From: Cuneatibacter sp. NSJ-177 | GTDB lineage: Bacteria; Bacillota; Clostridia; Lachnospirales; Lachnospiraceae | Assembly: GCF_022867805.1 (NCBI RefSeq) | Contig: NZ_JALIFO010000007.1 | Location: forward strand, 61,508 to 125,507 | Direction: 5' to 3' | Length of the DNA stretch: 64,000 nucleotides | Part shown: positions 1 to 8,362 of the stretch, piece after piece | Layout: the number at the start of each line of letters is the position of its first letter | Position numbering within the stretch: position 1 is the stretch's first letter | Position numbers and translations under genes: made by a program | Notes under the pieces: generated by a model | The model's database searches: none | The model's input: the letters and a program-made list of their open reading frames with translations, nothing else | What the model was told of the DNA's origin: nothing

Positions 1-518
1 TGGCCGGAAGCGTCCGCATTGAAAGCGACGATGTCTGGGGAAACAAAAGCATTTTGGACCAGATCGGACCCGGACAAGTTTTTGCCGAAACCTATGCCTG
101 TATCCCCAGCGAACCTTTGATGGTCAGCGTGATCGCCGCCGGAGATGCGGAAATTTTATTTCTCAATACCGGGAGGATGCTCCACTCATGCTCCAGCGCC
201 TGCCCGTTTCACAGCAAGCTGATCCGGAATCTGCTGGCGGTCTCCTCCCAGAAAAATCTGAATCTGTCCCGCCGGATCTTTCACACCTCATCCAAGTCCA
301 TCCGCGGGAGGCTGCTGTCCTATCTCTCTTTCCAGGCCGCGCGGCAAGGCAGTTTTGAATTTTCCATCCCCTTTAACCGGCAGCAGTTAGCCGACTACTT
401 GAGCGTGGACCGCAGCGCCCTTTCCAATGAGCTGAGCCGGATGCAAAAAGATGGATTGCTGACGGTTGAGAAAAACCATTTTGTCTTGGAACAGGTGAAT
501 GAAGACTGGAAGGCCTGA
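1..518 (+). CDS. Crp/Fnr-family transcriptional regulator (5' end outside window)
   Basis: The reading frame is open from the window edge (first full codon at base 3), so the N-terminus is missing. The visible N-terminal part fits the end of a cyclic-nucleotide-binding-type beta roll, and the C-terminus carries a winged HTH of the Crp type around QQLADYLSVDRSALSNELSRM, followed by a DGLL wing. No Fnr-type Cys cluster can be judged because the N-terminus is absent. It lies 143 bases upstream of a DUF1638/ASKHA gene pair on the same strand, so control of that pair is plausible. Family is clear; the effector is unknown. Confidence 0.85.
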   Translation, partial: AGSVRIESDDVWGNKSILDQIGPGQVFAETYACIPSEPLMVSVIAAGDAEILFLNTGRMLHSCSSACPFHSKLIRNLLAVSSQKNLNLSRRIFHTSSKSIRGRLLSYLSFQAARQGSFEFSIPFNRQQLADYLSVDRSALSNELSRMQKDGLLTVEKNHFVLEQVNEDWKA

Positions 519-661
519 TCTGGCCGCTATCCTCTTTCCCCCATTCATCTCCAATTCGGACAGCGGATTTTTATGGCGGGAAGCAGGAATGTTGCAGATA
601 CTTTTTGACAACAAAATCGGAAACTGTTATCATTACAATCAAAACTAGGAAGGAGTTTACC

Positions 662-1330
662 ATGCCGGATACGATTATCCTTGGATGCCGGACGCTGGAA
701 AATGAATTGGGGAAAGCCCTGACCGAATGTTCCTGTGATTTTCCCGTCCGGTGGATTGAATCGGGCCTGCACAATGTGCCTCAGCGCCTGAGGCAGGTTC
801 TGCAAGAAAACCTCGACCGTTGCCAAGGCTCACGCCGGGTGCTGATGGCGATGGGATATTGCGGAAATGCCATCGCCGGACTGAAAACCGGTGATTTTCA
901 GTTGGTTCTTCCCCGTGTGGATGATTGTATTTCCCTGCTTCTGGGCTCCTGTAAGGAACGTTTGAAGCTGACGAAAGACAACGGCACTTATTTTCTGACG
1001 GAAGGCTGGCTGAAAGGGGAGCAGAATATTTGGAAGGAATACCAACATACGATACAAAAATACGGGGAGGCAAGAGGACGGCGGATCTTTGACGTCATGC
1101 TCGGCCATTACCGCTCTCTGGCGCTGCTTGACACTGGCTGCTATTCACTGGAAGACGCCGGGGAGGAGAGCAGAAAAATCGCGGATACGCTGGGGTTGCA
1201 GCATCAAATCCTGCCTGCCACTCTAGCTTACCTAAAAAAACTTCTGAACGGCCCTTGGCCCGAAGAAGAATTTTTGACCGTGCCTCCGAACACGGAGATC
1301 AGTAACGCCGATTTAACCTTACCTTTGTAA
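662..1330 (+). CDS. DUF1638 domain-containing protein
   Basis: A 222-aa soluble protein. The start at 662 (MPDTIILGC) is chosen because AGGAAGGAG ends about 5 bases before it; an in-frame upstream start at 605 lacks such a site. The sequence has the DUF1638 look: a Cys near the N-terminus (ILGCRTLENEL), MAMGYCGNAI and an LPRVDDCISLLLGS segment, with conserved cysteines that could bind a metal or cofactor. DUF1638 genes are often found beside corrinoid methyltransferase genes and corrinoid activators, and here the next gene is such an activator. The biochemical role is not known to me; a role in corrinoid-dependent methyl transfer is inference from context. Confidence 0.8.
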   Translation: MPDTIILGCRTLENELGKALTECSCDFPVRWIESGLHNVPQRLRQVLQENLDRCQGSRRVLMAMGYCGNAIAGLKTGDFQLVLPRVDDCISLLLGSCKERLKLTKDNGTYFLTEGWLKGEQNIWKEYQHTIQKYGEARGRRIFDVMLGHYRSLALLDTGCYSLEDAGEESRKIADTLGLQHQILPATLAYLKKLLNGPWPEEEFLTVPPNTEISNADLTLPL

Positions 1331-1352
1331 TATCCAATAAGGAGAAAAGCCT

Positions 1353-3083
1353 ATGACCACTCAATGGGAGGTACGTTTTCTGCCTTCCGGCACAGCCGTG
1401 CAGGCAGCCGCCGGAACAACGCTCTTGGACGCGGCAAGGAAAGCCGGTCTTTCTCTGGACGCTCCCTGCGGCGGCCAGGGGACCTGCGGAAAATGTGAGG
1501 TTCTCGTCAAAAATGGAACAACGCCCGGCAGATGGCGGGCCTGCCAATTTCCCGTCACGGAACCTCTGCTCGTGGAAATTCCGGATTCTGCGATAAAAGC
1601 CAGCATTCTCACCGGCGGCGCAGCCGCAGACCTCTCTTTGGACCCGCCGGTCCGGAGTGTTTCTGCCGCAGTTGAACGCTGTCTCGCCGGTCAGGCTTCC
1701 TCCGACTGCCGCCGGGTACAGAATGCCCTGGGGAAAAGGACGCGGATTCCTTTAAGCGTCGCCAAAGACCTCTTCTCCAAGCTGGAGTTATCCGATTACC
1801 ACCCCAACTTTGTTCTGTTTGAAGACACTCTCTTGGAACTGCGTCCAAATGACGGGCCGCTCTACGTTTTGGCCTGCGATATCGGAACCACCACGGTGGT
1901 TTCCTATCTCCTGGATGCGAAAACGGGCCGTCAGCTGGCGGTCTCCAGCAAACAGAATCCTCAGGCATCCTATGGCGCCGACGTCATCAGCAGAGGGAAC
2001 TATTCCTTATCCGACAAAGAAAACCGCCTGACCCGGCTGATCCAGGAGTGCATCGACGAACTCTGCGCGGAAAATTGCGGGAAAGCCGGAATACAGCCGC
2101 GGGAAATCTACTTTGCCGCTCTGGCCGGCAATACCTGCATGCAGCACCTATACCTAGGAGTTTCTCCCGCCTCCCTTCTGCACGCGCCCTACAATGCCAC
2201 CGTGGATGACATGCAGGTGGAGCGCGCCTGCGATTTCGGGCTGCACATCCATCCGGAAGGGCGGCTGGCTTTTCTTCCTGCTATCGCCGGGTTTGTCGGA
2301 GCCGACACCGTGGGCGTCCTGCTCTCCCTCCCGCCCCATACTTTTGACGAATTGACATTGGTCCTGGATATTGGCACCAACGGAGAAATGGTCCTGGGAA
2401 AAGGCGGGACCCTTTTCACCTGCTCCACCGCCGCAGGCCCTGCTTTCGAGGGGGCAAAAATCGAATGCGGCATGCGCGGAGGGGTAGGGGCCATCGACCA
2501 TGTCTGGGAAAATCGCGGAACTTTGCAGTATTCCGTGATCGGAGGGGGAACCCCTTCCGGAATCTGCGGCTCCGGGCTGATTGATCTGACGGCGGTTCTC
2601 CTTTCCATGGGCCTCCTGCTCCCCAACGGCCGGTTTTCCAAAACAGCCCCGGTTGTCATGCAAGACGGAATGAAGCGGCTTCCGCTCACAAAGGACGGCC
2701 GCGTATTTCTCTCCCAAAAAGATGTCCGGGAGCTTCAGCTTGCAAAAGCGGCGATCGCCACCGGGATTTTGATGCTCTGTGAAAAGATGGCGGTCCGGCA
2801 GGAAGAAATCCAAAAAATACTTCTGGCCGGGGCGTTTGGGACGTATCTGTCGCCGGAAAGTGCTTGCCGTATCGGACTGATCCCCGGCTGCCTGTCGGGG
2901 CGGATCACAGCCATAGGGAACGCAGCCGGAGAAGGGGCAAAGGCGGCCGCTTTAAACCGGGAAAAGCTGCATGGCAGCCGGGATCTGGCCCAGAAAGTCC
3001 ATTTTCTGGAGCTGGCGGCGGAACCGGCGTTCCAGGCTGCATATTTGAGACAGCTCAATTTTCCGAACGCGGCGGAATCCTAA
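1353..3083 (+). CDS. ASKHA-domain protein with N-terminal 2Fe-2S ferredoxin domain (corrinoid-activator type)
   Basis: 576 aa. The N-terminal ferredoxin domain has Cys39, Cys45, Cys48 and Cys64 (APCGGQGTCGKCEVLV, then WRACQFP), the spacing of plant-type 2Fe-2S proteins. The rest is a DUF4445/ASKHA ATPase with two phosphate-loop-like motifs, LACDIGTTTVVSYLLD and LVLDIGTNGEMVLG, and a later LLAGAFGTYLSPESA. This architecture is that of RACo/RamA-like reductive activators, which use ATP to drive electrons from the Fe-S cluster into the Co(II) of corrinoid methyl-transfer proteins. The corrinoid protein and methyltransferase are not in the window and may lie upstream. It starts 22 bases after DUF1638 behind an AAGGAGAAAAG site and is co-directional, so the two are probably one operon. 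Confidence 0.88.
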   Translation: MTTQWEVRFLPSGTAVQAAAGTTLLDAARKAGLSLDAPCGGQGTCGKCEVLVKNGTTPGRWRACQFPVTEPLLVEIPDSAIKASILTGGAAADLSLDPPVRSVSAAVERCLAGQASSDCRRVQNALGKRTRIPLSVAKDLFSKLELSDYHPNFVLFEDTLLELRPNDGPLYVLACDIGTTTVVSYLLDAKTGRQLAVSSKQNPQASYGADVISRGNYSLSDKENRLTRLIQECIDELCAENCGKAGIQPREIYFAALAGNTCMQHLYLGVSPASLLHAPYNATVDDMQVERACDFGLHIHPEGRLAFLPAIAGFVGADTVGVLLSLPPHTFDELTLVLDIGTNGEMVLGKGGTLFTCSTAAGPAFEGAKIECGMRGGVGAIDHVWENRGTLQYSVIGGGTPSGICGSGLIDLTAVLLSMGLLLPNGRFSKTAPVVMQDGMKRLPLTKDGRVFLSQKDVRELQLAKAAIATGILMLCEKMAVRQEEIQKILLAGAFGTYLSPESACRIGLIPGCLSGRITAIGNAAGEGAKAAALNREKLHGSRDLAQKVHFLELAAEPAFQAAYLRQLNFPNAAES

Positions 3084-3088
3084 ACAAA

Positions 3089-3166
3089 AAACGCTGCTTC
3101 CGGACAGGAAACGGAGGACTGGGCCAGATTTTTGGCCAGCCGCCTCTCCTGACGGATGCAGCGTTT
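3089..3166. terminator. Bidirectional stem-loop between convergent genes
   Basis: AAACGCTGC (3089-3097) pairs with GCAGCGTTT (3158-3166), and the interior adds nested pairs (CAGGA with TCCTG, TGGCCA with TGGCC). An A-run precedes and T's follow, so it can end both the activator transcript and the leftward DUF3881 transcript. Confidence 0.7.
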
Positions 3167-3201
3167 CTTATGTTCTTATCTGATACAGCGATGCACGCCC
3201 G

Positions 3202-4092
3202 TTATACTTCTTCGGAGGAAAATTCCGCTCTGCCCTGCAGCCAGACATCTCCTTTAAAGCGGCGTCCTCGCTCCGGTTCTCCCAGCAAATCCGTTTGATT
3301 GATCACCACCGACATGTTCACATCGTTGCAATCCACCAACATCCGGTACAGGTTCTCACCGGTCATAGTGTTCCGGATCGTCTCGACATTTAAAATCTCT
3401 CCGATGACGGCATACTGGTCGCACTCCAGCCCGCAAGGCATAAAGCAGGTATCCACGATCGAGTAGATATCCTCCTGGCCGATCCGGCCTGAAATCTCCT
3501 GCACCAGATTCATGTCCTCCATGGCCAGGGTTTCCATTGCCTTTTCATCGCCGTTTTTTGCCGCCTCGATCAGCATCCCCCTGGTCTTACCCGCCGCGCG
3601 GCTGCTGGACCTTTGTTTATCGGTCTTTTTCACCGGCAGCAGAATCTTCCCGGAGACAGACAAGCCGGTCAGGTAGATTCCGGTTATCTTCGCGCTCTCC
3701 GCGGAACCGGCCAACCGCCTTGCATATTCCATGCCGTTGCTCAGGTAAAAAATGAGTGACACCCCCAACGACGGGTCTTCGCACAAGCCACCATAAGCAT
3801 TCTTGTCGCTCTGGCGCTCCACGATGCAAGGCGCAGTCGTAGAGATCGTATCACTGTCTGCATAAGGAAAAAAATACTCCTGGCGGAATTCCTTTCCTTC
3901 CTCATACTCCCCATAAATCCGAAGCCCAATGCGGTCTCCGAAACTTTTGCTCAGATGGCCAAACACCTCGTTGCCGTCGCGTACCAAAGAAGACGCTGTC
4001 GGGGAATGGGCGACGTAGTCCAACAGAGGCCGGACGGTGTCCGATTTCTTATATTTACTGAATCCTATTGCTCTTAAAAATTTGTGCATCAT
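3202..4092 (-). CDS. DUF3881 family protein
   Basis: About 296 aa, soluble. It begins (M)MHKFLRAIGFSKYKK, the usual opening of the DUF3881 family, which I associate with Lachnospiraceae and relatives. The start at 4092 or 4089 is set by AGGAA about 5 bases upstream; a longer start at 4107 has no site. A Lys/Arg/Ser-rich linker (KKTDKQRSSSRAAGKTRG) sits mid-protein. No catalytic motif is recognisable and no function is known. It is a single gene with its own promoter, convergent with the preceding operon and divergent from gdhA. Confidence 0.8.
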   Translation of the reverse strand: MMHKFLRAIGFSKYKKSDTVRPLLDYVAHSPTASSLVRDGNEVFGHLSKSFGDRIGLRIYGEYEEGKEFRQEYFFPYADSDTISTTAPCIVERQSDKNAYGGLCEDPSLGVSLIFYLSNGMEYARRLAGSAESAKITGIYLTGLSVSGKILLPVKKTDKQRSSSRAAGKTRGMLIEAAKNGDEKAMETLAMEDMNLVQEISGRIGQEDIYSIVDTCFMPCGLECDQYAVIGEILNVETIRNTMTGENLYRMLVDCNDVNMSVVINQTDLLGEPERGRRFKGDVWLQGRAEFSSEEV

Positions 4093-4136
4093 ATCGGTTC
4101 CTATCAAATGTATGGTATGGTCATGCTGTGAAGCTC

Positions 4137-4165
4137 ATTATAGTATAATAATCATTCTTTTGCAA
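4137..4165 (-). promoter_or_regulatory. Sigma-A-type promoter for DUF3881 gene
   Basis: On the minus strand: TTGCAA (4165-4160), 17-base spacer, TATAAT (4142-4137), about 45 bases before the chosen DUF3881 start. Confidence 0.7.
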
Positions 4166-4311
4166 GCAGTTCTATTTTCTTTTATATTAAAGCTATTTTG
4201 ATATATTTAATTTGAATCATATCGTGACTTTTTGGCAAAATCGCGTTATAGTAAGAGCGTAATCGGGTTGGCAACAAACCCCAGTCATTTTTATCCAGGA
4301 GGAGAGAGAGT

Positions 4312-5661
4312 ATGTCGTACGTAGATGAAGTGTTGGCACAAATTTCCGAGAAAGATGCCAATGAACCGGAGTTTCTGCAGGTCGTCAAGGAAGTATTAGA
4401 ATCCCTTCGGCCCATGATTGAAGCAAAAGAAGACCATTATCGCGAGATTGCCCTGTTGGAGCGCCTCTGTGAGCCGGAGAAAATTTCCACCTTCCGTGTT
4501 CCCTGGGTAGATGATAAGGGTCAGGCCCATATCAACCGCGGTTTCCGGGTGCAGTTCAACAGCGCCATTGGGCCGTACAAGGGCGGTATCCGGTTCCATC
4601 CTACGGTAAACCTGAGCGTCCTGAAATTCCTGGGCTTTGAGCAAATGTTTAAGAATTCCCTGACCGGACTTCCGATCGGCGGAGGCAAGGGCGGCAGCGA
4701 TTTTGATCCGAGAGGCAAATCCGAAGCTGAGCTGATGCGTTTCTGCCAGTCCTTCGTCCTCGGCCTTTATAAGAGCATCGGCGCAAATCTGGACTGCCCG
4801 GCTGGCGATCTGGGCTGCGGCACCAAGGAGATCGGCTACATGTTCGGTTACTATAAGAGAATCGTCGGTGAATTTGACAACGGAGCCCTTTCCGGCAAAC
4901 CGATCAATTCCGGCGGCAGCCAGGGCAGAAACCAGGCCACCGGTTTTGGCGCTGTATACTTCGCAGAACAGCTGCTGAGATCTCTCGGCAGAGATGTGAA
5001 GGGCACCACGTTCTCCCTGTCTGGCTTCGGCAACGTATCTTGGGGCGTTGCCTGTAAGGTAGCAGAGCTGGGCGGCAAGGTTGTCGCGATCTCCGGACCG
5101 GACGGCTATATCTATGATCCCGACGGAATCACCGGCGACAAGCTGGACTACATGGTTGAGATGAGAAATTCCCGCCGCGACCGCGTGCAGGATTATGCCG
5201 ACAAGTACGGCGTAGAATTCCATGCCGGCGAGAAACCTTGGGGCCGCGTGAAAGCCGATGTCTATATGCCTTGCGCCACCCAGAACGATATTCGCCTGGA
5301 AGATGCGAAGCGCATGGTGGAAGAAGGCCACAGCACGACTCTGATCGAGGTTGCCAATATGCCGACCACGCTGGAAGCCATCGATTATCTGAAAGAGCAG
5401 AAATGGGTCATCGCTCCTTCGAAAGCTGTCAATGCCGGCGGCGTAGCCGTATCCGCATTGGAGATGAGCCAGAACGCTCAGAAGCTTGCCTGGACCGCTG
5501 AGGAAGTGGATGCGAAGCTCCATGTGATCATGAACAACATCTTCACGAGCATTTCCGAAGCCGCCGAGAAATACGGCATGGCCGGCGATCTGATCGCAGG
5601 CGCTAACCTGGCTGCCGCTGAGAGAATTATCGTTGCGATGGAAGAGCAGGGGATCGTGTAA
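4312..5661 (+). CDS. gdhA: NADP-type glutamate dehydrogenase
   Basis: 449 aa, the normal length of the hexameric bacterial enzyme that interconverts 2-oxoglutarate plus ammonium and glutamate in the cytoplasm. Visible landmarks are GPYKGGIRFHPTVN (substrate site with its Lys), LPIGGGKGGSDFDPRGK (glycine-rich catalytic Lys region), CPAGDLGCGTKEIGYM and the dinucleotide-binding LSGFGNVSWGVACKVAELGGK; NANLAAAERI-like residues close the protein. A strong GGAGGAGAGAG site precedes ATG 4312. It is monocistronic: its own terminator follows and the neighbours diverge or converge. Such enzymes are abundant and central to nitrogen assimilation in gut Clostridia. No unusual residue seen. Confidence 0.97.
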   Translation: MSYVDEVLAQISEKDANEPEFLQVVKEVLESLRPMIEAKEDHYREIALLERLCEPEKISTFRVPWVDDKGQAHINRGFRVQFNSAIGPYKGGIRFHPTVNLSVLKFLGFEQMFKNSLTGLPIGGGKGGSDFDPRGKSEAELMRFCQSFVLGLYKSIGANLDCPAGDLGCGTKEIGYMFGYYKRIVGEFDNGALSGKPINSGGSQGRNQATGFGAVYFAEQLLRSLGRDVKGTTFSLSGFGNVSWGVACKVAELGGKVVAISGPDGYIYDPDGITGDKLDYMVEMRNSRRDRVQDYADKYGVEFHAGEKPWGRVKADVYMPCATQNDIRLEDAKRMVEEGHSTTLIEVANMPTTLEAIDYLKEQKWVIAPSKAVNAGGVAVSALEMSQNAQKLAWTAEEVDAKLHVIMNNIFTSISEAAEKYGMAGDLIAGANLAAAERIIVAMEEQGIV

Positions 5662-5677
5662 CTGACAGCAAAAATGA

Positions 5678-5712
5678 GGTGCTGCAAAACTTTGATTTTG
5701 CAGCACCTTTTT
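5678..5712 (+). terminator. Rho-independent terminator of gdhA
   Basis: GGTGCTGCAAAA (5678-5689), 6-base loop, TTTTGCAGCACC (5696-5707), then TTTTT. Perfect 12-bp stem, 17 bases after the gdhA stop. Confidence 0.95.
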
Positions 5713-5739
5713 GTATCCTGTCCCAACTACTTTTTCTGT

Positions 5740-6396
5740 CTATGTCGTTGTACTCGTCTCCGGGCGCTTAAACAGAGCGTCGGCAGCTTCCATGGCACCG
5801 CCTTCCTCCATCATTTCCACATCCTTAATCCGCTCCAAATCATCGGCATTATATTTTATTCTCCATCGAGTCACACAATTTTTCTGTTCCCCTTCTGCAT
5901 TTGTTAATAGCAAGGAAACATTATAATACTGTACTCCGGATTTCGGCTCCTCCGCTTCCATATCTTCAACAGAGATGGTGAGAGAATAACTAAATGCCAG
6001 TGTATGAAAATAATTACGTCCTGTGCAATTTTTCATGAAATAGTCAAAATCACTCTCTGCAAAGAACGATCCCACTACTTTTTTCCAGCGCTCTGCTTCC
6101 TCTTCCTGCTCCGCAGATAAATCCTCCGAACTTTTTGACGCCGATTCATCCAAGGGAATATAGTGCATTGTGATAGGCGCAATTTCCTCGTTGGGGCACT
6201 CCAATATGGCTCTTAAAACAGTTTCCGCCGCCTGCGATGCCGCTCCAACCGCTTCCGTCCCCGCCTGTGCAGTAGTCTCGCCTGTTGTCTCCGGTGATGT
6301 GGAAGTATTCTCCTCCGTCTGGCAGGATACTACAAAGGAAAAGCAAACTAGTAACATAAAAATCCCCAACCATCTCCACGTTTTCCGATGCTCCAT
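5740..6396 (-). CDS. Putative lipoprotein of unknown function
   Basis: 218 aa with a lipoprotein signal peptide: charged MEHRKTWRW start, hydrophobic LGIFMLLVCFSFVV, and lipobox VVSC with Cys25 as the expected lipidated residue. A Thr/Ala-rich low-complexity linker follows, then a globular part of about 150 aa. RBS AGGAGGGGG lies 7 bases before the start. I do not recognise a family; the fold of short lipoproteins with a single small alpha/beta domain (DUF5105-like) is possible. The gene is just downstream of a 53-codon frame and appears to be transcribed from the promoter near 6.85 kb. It converges with gdhA. Confidence 0.75.
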   Translation of the reverse strand: MEHRKTWRWLGIFMLLVCFSFVVSCQTEENTSTSPETTGETTAQAGTEAVGAASQAAETVLRAILECPNEEIAPITMHYIPLDESASKSSEDLSAEQEEEAERWKKVVGSFFAESDFDYFMKNCTGRNYFHTLAFSYSLTISVEDMEAEEPKSGVQYYNVSLLLTNAEGEQKNCVTRWRIKYNADDLERIKDVEMMEEGGAMEAADALFKRPETSTTT

Positions 6397-6408
6397 AAAG
6401 CCCCCTCC

Positions 6409-6570
6409 TTATTCATCTACTACAAATGCGACTATAGATACGACATTAGCCCCCCATACAAACATCTTTCCAAAAGTATTCGTATGGCTGGAATTATAAC
6501 CAAAAGATGTGACTTCTATTGTAAACGGTCCGCCTTGTTCCGACCAGGCATCTCTTGTTTTCAGTTTCAT
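6409..6570 (-). CDS. Small ORF (53 aa), unknown, upstream of lipoprotein gene
   Basis: Reading leftward from ATG 6570 the frame encodes 53 residues beginning MKLKTRDAWSEQGG and ending NVVSIVAFVVDE, and stops 12 bases before the lipoprotein start, within its ribosome-binding region. That tight spacing suggests translational coupling. The ribosome-binding site of this ORF itself is weak, and it may be the surviving end of a longer gene. No family recognised. Confidence 0.4.
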   Translation of the reverse strand: MKLKTRDAWSEQGGPFTIEVTSFGYNSSHTNTFGKMFVWGANVVSIVAFVVDE

Positions 6571-6808
6571 GTCTCGTATGGGTTAGGCAAGAGGTTGTGC
6601 CCTAACTGCCTTTGTCCTGACTGCATATAACCAAGGTGTCAGCTTAGCTACTTTGCAGGGGTTTTTCCCATGGAAACGTTCTCTGCCAACTACTGGCTTT
6701 TTTATATTAGGTTTACTGTCCGTCTTCTTTATCTTTGTTAATCTTAGTTACCTTTCTAATGATAGGTAATAAAAACCATTGGAATCACCTCTTTGCTAAG
6801 TTAAAATT
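6571..6808 (-). other. Leader or decayed coding segment before the lipoprotein operon
   Basis: Downstream of the promoter at 6842-6870 the minus strand has a good ribosome-binding site (AGAGGTGATT) and ATG at 6779, but the frame ends after seven codons. Another frame is open from about 6750 to 6583 without an obvious start and encodes a basic peptide. This looks either like a long untranslated leader with a mini-ORF or like a small gene broken by frameshifts. I cannot decide between these. Confidence 0.35.
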
Positions 6809-6834
6809 GCCAATACAACTATATTTGTATTGGC
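6809..6834. promoter_or_regulatory. Operator-like perfect inverted repeat
   Basis: GCCAATACAA (6809-6818) and TTGTATTGGC (6825-6834) are perfect 10-bp arms around a 6-base centre. The site lies right at the predicted transcription start of the leftward promoter at 6842-6870, the position expected for a repressor (TetR/MarR-like) operator. The repressor is unknown. Confidence 0.6.
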
Positions 6835-6841
6835 TAGCATT

Positions 6842-6870
6842 ATAATAACACATTTTTTTAATTCTGTCAA
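6842..6870 (-). promoter_or_regulatory. Strong leftward promoter
   Basis: Minus strand: TTGACA (6870-6865), 17-base spacer, TATTAT (6847-6842). It is followed directly by the 10-bp inverted repeat and points at the lipoprotein operon. Confidence 0.7.
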
Positions 6871-7080
6871 TTTCTTTTTAATGCTTGTCCATTCTTATTT
6901 TTTCTATAATACTCATTATTTTATTACATATATTAATTATTATTATTTAATTCTAATTTTACATCTGAACGATTAATGAATTAGACCATCTATCTAAAGC
7001 CATGAAAATTCAGTGTTTTTTTATCCTTTTTTGCTTTAAGCGTTGCATGTTTGTACTATAATGGACTTGAGGTGACATTT

Positions 7081-7700
7081 GTGAAACGATACTATGACAA
7101 GCGTCCTAAAGACCCGACCTATTCTGCACAGGTCGAAATCCACAATGGAAAAAAGCGACTTTTAAAAACGTATAAAACTGGACAAACATTCCTAATTTAT
7201 TAAAAATGACAGATGATCCTCTTGCATATTTAAAAGAGATACTCAAAAAGATGAAAGACAAATACCGCCTAGCGAAGGTGTCCTATAGCCTCTCTGCGGA
7301 TTTTAATGAACAGGTAAGACGCACCAACGGCGATGCTTCCTCTTCTACCTGATTTAACACCGGATATTTTTTTCTGTAAAGTTTCCTGAAAGACTTAAAA
7401 CTTAAAGAGTTTTTTCAGAATATATGTTTCGATCACAAGATTACCCTCAACTGCTACAAACCCATCTATTTCTGACCTATGCCAGGATTACGGATCCCAT
7501 GTCCAAACTGGCTCCCCTGCAAAAACTAGATTCTTACCGTGTTTAATGACTGTGATTATGGGCTTCTTTCTGATGACACACTTGTTACCATCGATTTCAT
7601 GAAAACATTTGATAAGCATACCAATGACAATCTTTCTCATAATAATGTTTCCGCTAGATCGGCTCCACTACAAGCCGAAGGAATTGTTCGGCATGATTAA
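7081..7700 (+). pseudogene. Decayed IS1634-type transposase
   Basis: From GTG 7081 (promoter-like TATAAT at 7057-7062 upstream) the frame reads MKRYYDKRPKDPTYSAQVEI... and stops at 7201. A second frame from 7206 reads TDDPLAYLKEILKKMKDKYR, then YSLSADFNEQVRRTNGD, a stop, and FNTGYFFL; a further frame near 7470 reads FLTYARITDPMSKLAPLQKL. In this order these pieces match, from memory, the N-terminal third of IS1634-family transposases (KSKDP start, DDP segment, SFTADFNQKV, GYFFLQ, LTYARILDPRSK). Several frameshifts and stops make it inactive, and the DDE catalytic part is missing. Inverted terminal repeats were not found. Confidence 0.65.
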
Positions 7701-7710
7701 AAAATGTTAC

Positions 7711-8144
7711 TCACATTACTGCAACATCATTTACCAAATGATTTATCATGTCATGACAGATCGACTCGCTGTACCCATACTCCATCGCTAATTTTTGTCT
7801 AGAACCTGGTTCTTCGGATTTTAAAACCAAGATAGGATCTTCTATATCGGGAAATCCTATATCGTATAGAGATGAAAAAGGACCTAGGCCATTTAAAACG
7901 CATTCGTTATCTGTTTTCAAATATCCCGCCATTTCTTATCTTTCCCCGCAAGAATCTCGTCAACCGTTTTATTCAAAACTTTAGCCAGCTCTACTAAGAC
8001 TTCCTCATACGGCAATGTACCTTTTTCTCATTTTGAAACGGCCTGAAAGGAAATTTTTAATTCTTCAGCCACTTAAATTTGCGTCATGCCAAGTTGTTTT
8101 CTTTTATTTCCGATAAAACCCGATATTTTTTTGTTATCCAACAT
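7711..8144 (-). pseudogene. Decayed, truncated XRE-HTH/PurM-like fusion gene
   Basis: From ATG 8144, behind GGAGGA (8156-8151), the minus strand reads MLDNKKISGFIGNKRKQLGMTQI, stop, VAEELKISFQAVSK, stop, EKGTLPYEEVLVELAKVLNK, then DEILAGK: a textbook XRE helix-turn-helix interrupted by two nonsense codons (the second where SKWE-type Trp is expected). After a frameshift near 7930 the protein continues LNGLGPFSSLYDIGFPDIED, LVLKSEEPGSRQKLAM and ICHDMINHLVNDVAVM, resembling the start of an AIR-synthase-related (PurM-like) domain. The frame then ends at 7711, next to the transposase remnant. Recognition of the fusion partner is from memory. Confidence 0.6.
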
Positions 8145-8318
8145 TTTGTATCCTCCGATTCAACAAGGTATTTCCATTATAATATATGGGTAAACCCCTT
8201 ACAATAACCGGATCATTGAATCTATAAACGCCATTCTACCGCTGGCTGAATGCCAAAAGCTATCGGCAGATTCAAATATCAATGTAACCATTCAAAAAAA
8301 TATTCTTTTTAATACGAA

Positions 8319-8352
8319 AAAGAGACGAGGATTTTCTTGTTCTCGTCTCTTT
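8319..8352 (-). terminator. Terminator of the CocE-type hydrolase gene
   Basis: AAAGAGACGAG (8319-8329) pairs with CTCGTCTCTTT (8342-8352); read leftward the stem is followed by T's. It ends the long leftward gene block. Confidence 0.85.
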
Positions 8353-8362
8353 CTTCTCTTCC

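Noticed and set aside
4396..5706. 436-codon open frame on the minus strand opposite gdhA
   Set aside because: It is the antisense shadow of a highly conserved gene, with codon-bias-driven openness, no ribosome-binding site and no recognisable domain.
7609..7791. 60-codon frame crossing the transposase and fusion-gene remnants
   Set aside because: It spans the junction of two decayed genes and has no family resemblance or start signal.
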